A DNA stretch of 64,000 nt from Cytophagales bacterium (GTDB lineage Bacteria > Bacteroidota > Bacteroidia > Cytophagales > Cyclobacteriaceae): positions 1 to 64,000 of the forward strand of contig JAAFHY010000008.1 of assembly GCA_013298505.1 (NCBI GenBank), read 5' to 3'. Shown here piece by piece: positions 62,622 through 64,000 of the stretch (positions within the stretch are counted from its first letter, which is position 1; every line of letters begins with the position of its first letter). The notes under the pieces were generated by a model. The model saw only the letters and a list, made by a program, of their open reading frames with translations, had not been told where the DNA came from and made no database searches. Made by a program: the position numbers and the translations under genes.

Positions 62622-63119
62622 ATGAAAAAAATTCTCTTTCTGATTCCCTTCGTAGTGTTCATTTCTTGCTCGGCTCCAAAGTTTGCAGCCAATCGTGCTA
62701 CGCAACAAAATGGTTCCGAACTGGCCGGATCTTCCAGCACCAACTCAACACAGCAGCATGCCGAAACAGGTGAAGCCACAGCGAGTTTAAAAATTGCGCC
62801 ATCTTTAACTATTGAACAAGTTAAAACGGAAATCAAAAAGAATTACTTAAACCTATCGAAAGGTGAGCGCAAAGAAGTACGTCTGCTTTTAAAAAAGGAG
62901 ATAAAGAGCATCATCAAAAATCATAAAAAAGAAATGAGCCCTGCCACCACCAAATCTTCGAGCATCGACCATGATTTAAAACTAGCAGCTATTTTTGGTG
63001 CAGTTGGCATTGTTAGCCTTATACTTGGAGGACCAGCAGGTCAATTCTTTACAGTAATTGGAGCCATTGCATTAATTATTGGCGTGGTGTTTTTCGTGAA
63101 ATGGCTGATTAGGCAGTAA
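62622..63119 (+). CDS. Lipoprotein with two C-terminal helices
   Basis: A 165-residue protein with a lipobox (FVVFISC, Cys near 16), a Ser/Thr/Gln-rich linker, a charged lysine-rich segment (about 65-110, KNYLNLSKGERKEVRLLLKKE) and two hydrophobic C-terminal helices (about 122-163). The start at 62622 (MKKILFLIPF) is preferred to a longer frame. A lipid anchor plus membrane hairpin is odd; the C-terminal part may cross the membrane. No family recognised. Confidence 0.65.
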   Translation: MKKILFLIPFVVFISCSAPKFAANRATQQNGSELAGSSSTNSTQQHAETGEATASLKIAPSLTIEQVKTEIKKNYLNLSKGERKEVRLLLKKEIKSIIKNHKKEMSPATTKSSSIDHDLKLAAIFGAVGIVSLILGGPAGQFFTVIGAIALIIGVVFFVKWLIRQ

Positions 63120-63129
63120 TCGAATAGAC

Positions 63130-63711
63130 ATGTATTCAAAGATAATTTGGCTATTTACGTTACTATGCCTAAACGTTTTATTATTAACTAGTTGCTCGAA
63201 CTCAGAATCAAAAAAGAATGACCTTAGTTTTGATGTAAATCAAAATCTTTTGGGAGAGACTTTTACCGATTCGGCTTCTAAAATTTTGATAAGCATTCCT
63301 ATTGGTTGGAAAAACAGCTCAAGTATTAAAAGCGATAGTCTCAAGGTAAAACTAGATCTGCTTCACCTCGATTCACTAGGGAAAACTATGTATTTAGATA
63401 GTGCACAACGAGCTTCTTTACTTATATCTAAATTAGGTAACGAAGATTTAGTCTTTGCCTATCAAAATCCTGACTCTTTGTATAACCGCACTAACCAGTG
63501 GGCTTCTATTTCAAAGTCAGAATTTACCTTAAACGGAATGCGCACCTACCAGTTTTTACTTCAAAGTGAAGGCATTGTTAACTTTAAATTACTCATCACC
63601 AACGCTTCCAAAAAATCGATTATGTTAGACTATATAGTAGATCGAGCGGTGTATTTAGAGCATATAAAAAAAATAGAATCATCCATTGGAAGTATTAAAG
63701 TAATCAACTAG
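63130..63711 (+). CDS. Putative lipoprotein
   Basis: A 193-residue protein with a lipobox (VLLLTSC, Cys near 22) and a single globular domain with several strands (ILISIPIGWKNSSS..., YQFLLQSEGIVNFKLLITN). It follows the previous lipoprotein gene by 10 bp and precedes the Bor-like gene, so the three look like a transcript. Function unknown. Confidence 0.65.
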   Translation: MYSKIIWLFTLLCLNVLLLTSCSNSESKKNDLSFDVNQNLLGETFTDSASKILISIPIGWKNSSSIKSDSLKVKLDLLHLDSLGKTMYLDSAQRASLLISKLGNEDLVFAYQNPDSLYNRTNQWASISKSEFTLNGMRTYQFLLQSEGIVNFKLLITNASKKSIMLDYIVDRAVYLEHIKKIESSIGSIKVIN

Positions 63712-63741
63712 CTTTAAAAGATAAACTAAAACTATTAACAC

Positions 63742-64000
63742 ATGAAAAAATTTACAACAATGTTTTTCGCAGTTCTTTTGTGCTGCACGCTTTTGACTTC
63801 TTGCTACACTTCTACTCACATCATTGGTTCTGGCGCCAAGGGCAGCGAAGTAATTCAAAAGAGACAATGGTTCGCTCTATGGGGACTAGTGCCTATTAAC
63901 ACAGTAAACTCCAAAGAAATGGCTGGTGGTGCTACTGATTATACTCTGACTACCACTCACTCATTCGTAGATCAATTGATTGGTATTTTCACCCAAATCG
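63742..64000 (+). CDS. Bor-like lipoprotein, 3' partial
   Basis: Starts at ATG 63742 and runs off the window edge at 64000 with no stop. The signal with lipobox MFFAVLLCCTLLTSC (Cys near 21) leads to HIIGSGAKGSEVIQKRQWFALWGLVPINTV and KEMAGGATDYTLTTTHSFVDQLIGIFTQI, which match Bor-family small lipoproteins (serum resistance in lambda lysogens, widely present as a house gene in Bacteroidota). The full length should be about 100 residues, so only the last few are missing. Confidence 0.85.
   Translation, partial: MKKFTTMFFAVLLCCTLLTSCYTSTHIIGSGAKGSEVIQKRQWFALWGLVPINTVNSKEMAGGATDYTLTTTHSFVDQLIGIFTQI

Overview
The window reads as chromosomal core and lightly accessory sequence from a Bacteroidota bacterium, most likely of the Cytophagales. 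The basis is: promoters of the Bacteroidota type (TTTG, 17-19 bp, TAnnTTTG) in front of many genes, few Shine-Dalgarno sequences, and family markers (TPR histidine kinase with LytTR regulator, DUF4105/Lnb, CcoI/CcoS, type III pantothenate kinase, DUF3467 beside rpoC, Uma2 protein, NhaD, MacB-type permease, Bor-like lipoprotein). Placement below order level is a guess.

Layout. 1-5310 (+): the end of an MsbA-type ABC exporter, a small membrane protein with gmhA, then a UPF0175/DUF3368 toxin-antitoxin pair running directly into a ComM/YifB ATPase. 5335-11701 (-): an MFS drug-type transporter and a Crp/Fnr regulator, then two universal-stress-type genes with ccoI and ccoS (copper delivery and assembly of cbb3 oxidase), without the oxidase structural genes. 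11887-16309: a glycosyltransferase-like gene, a lone LytTR DNA-binding protein, and a LytTR response regulator/TPR histidine kinase operon. 16530-21052: a tiny membrane peptide, aspartate kinase, NhaD antiporter and a Glu/Leu-type dehydrogenase. 21071-31977 (+): coaX, an outer-membrane barrel, a TPR protein, lptC, a CorC-type protein, a PpiD-like chaperone, DUF493, pterin dehydratase, rsmI, an Lnt-like membrane protein without its catalytic domain, and an inositol-monophosphatase-family enzyme. 32032-38021: MacB-type permease, FeoB-associated Cys-rich peptide, radical SAM/SPASM protein, DUF4105/Lnb protein and SET-domain protein.

38096-55484 (-) is one long run of translation and transcription genes: tRNA-Tyr, tRNA-Gly, tRNA-Thr, tuf, tRNA-Trp, secE, nusG, rplK, rplA, rplJ, rplL, rpoB, rpoC, a DUF3467 gene, rpsL, rpsG, fusA, rpsJ. 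Three promoters with textbook spacing and several terminators divide it. The run ends at a terminator after rpsJ, so rplC and the rest of the S10 cluster do not follow. 55733-64000 holds a DUF721 gene and recF (-), pdhA, a TPR protein and prfC (+), an Uma2 protein (-), a RluA-family pseudouridine synthase, a DUF6787 protein and three lipoprotein genes, the last cut by the window edge.

I found no CRISPR array, phage, intact insertion sequence or rRNA. The less ordinary material is: (i) an Lnt scaffold without its nitrilase domain, about 5 kb from a DUF4105 protein, the family now linked to the alternative lipoprotein N-acyltransferase Lnb; (ii) GC-rich, palindrome-rich gene-free stretches at 34.9-35.1 kb and 57.2-57.4 kb; (iii) many intergenic palindromic repeats; (iv) a Crp/Fnr-type dyad at activator distance from a promoter for the usp-cco operon; (v) small membrane peptides, two of them from probably near-leaderless transcripts; (vi) a TTG start for rpoB; and (vii) a terminator whose U-tract supplies the next promoter's -33 element.
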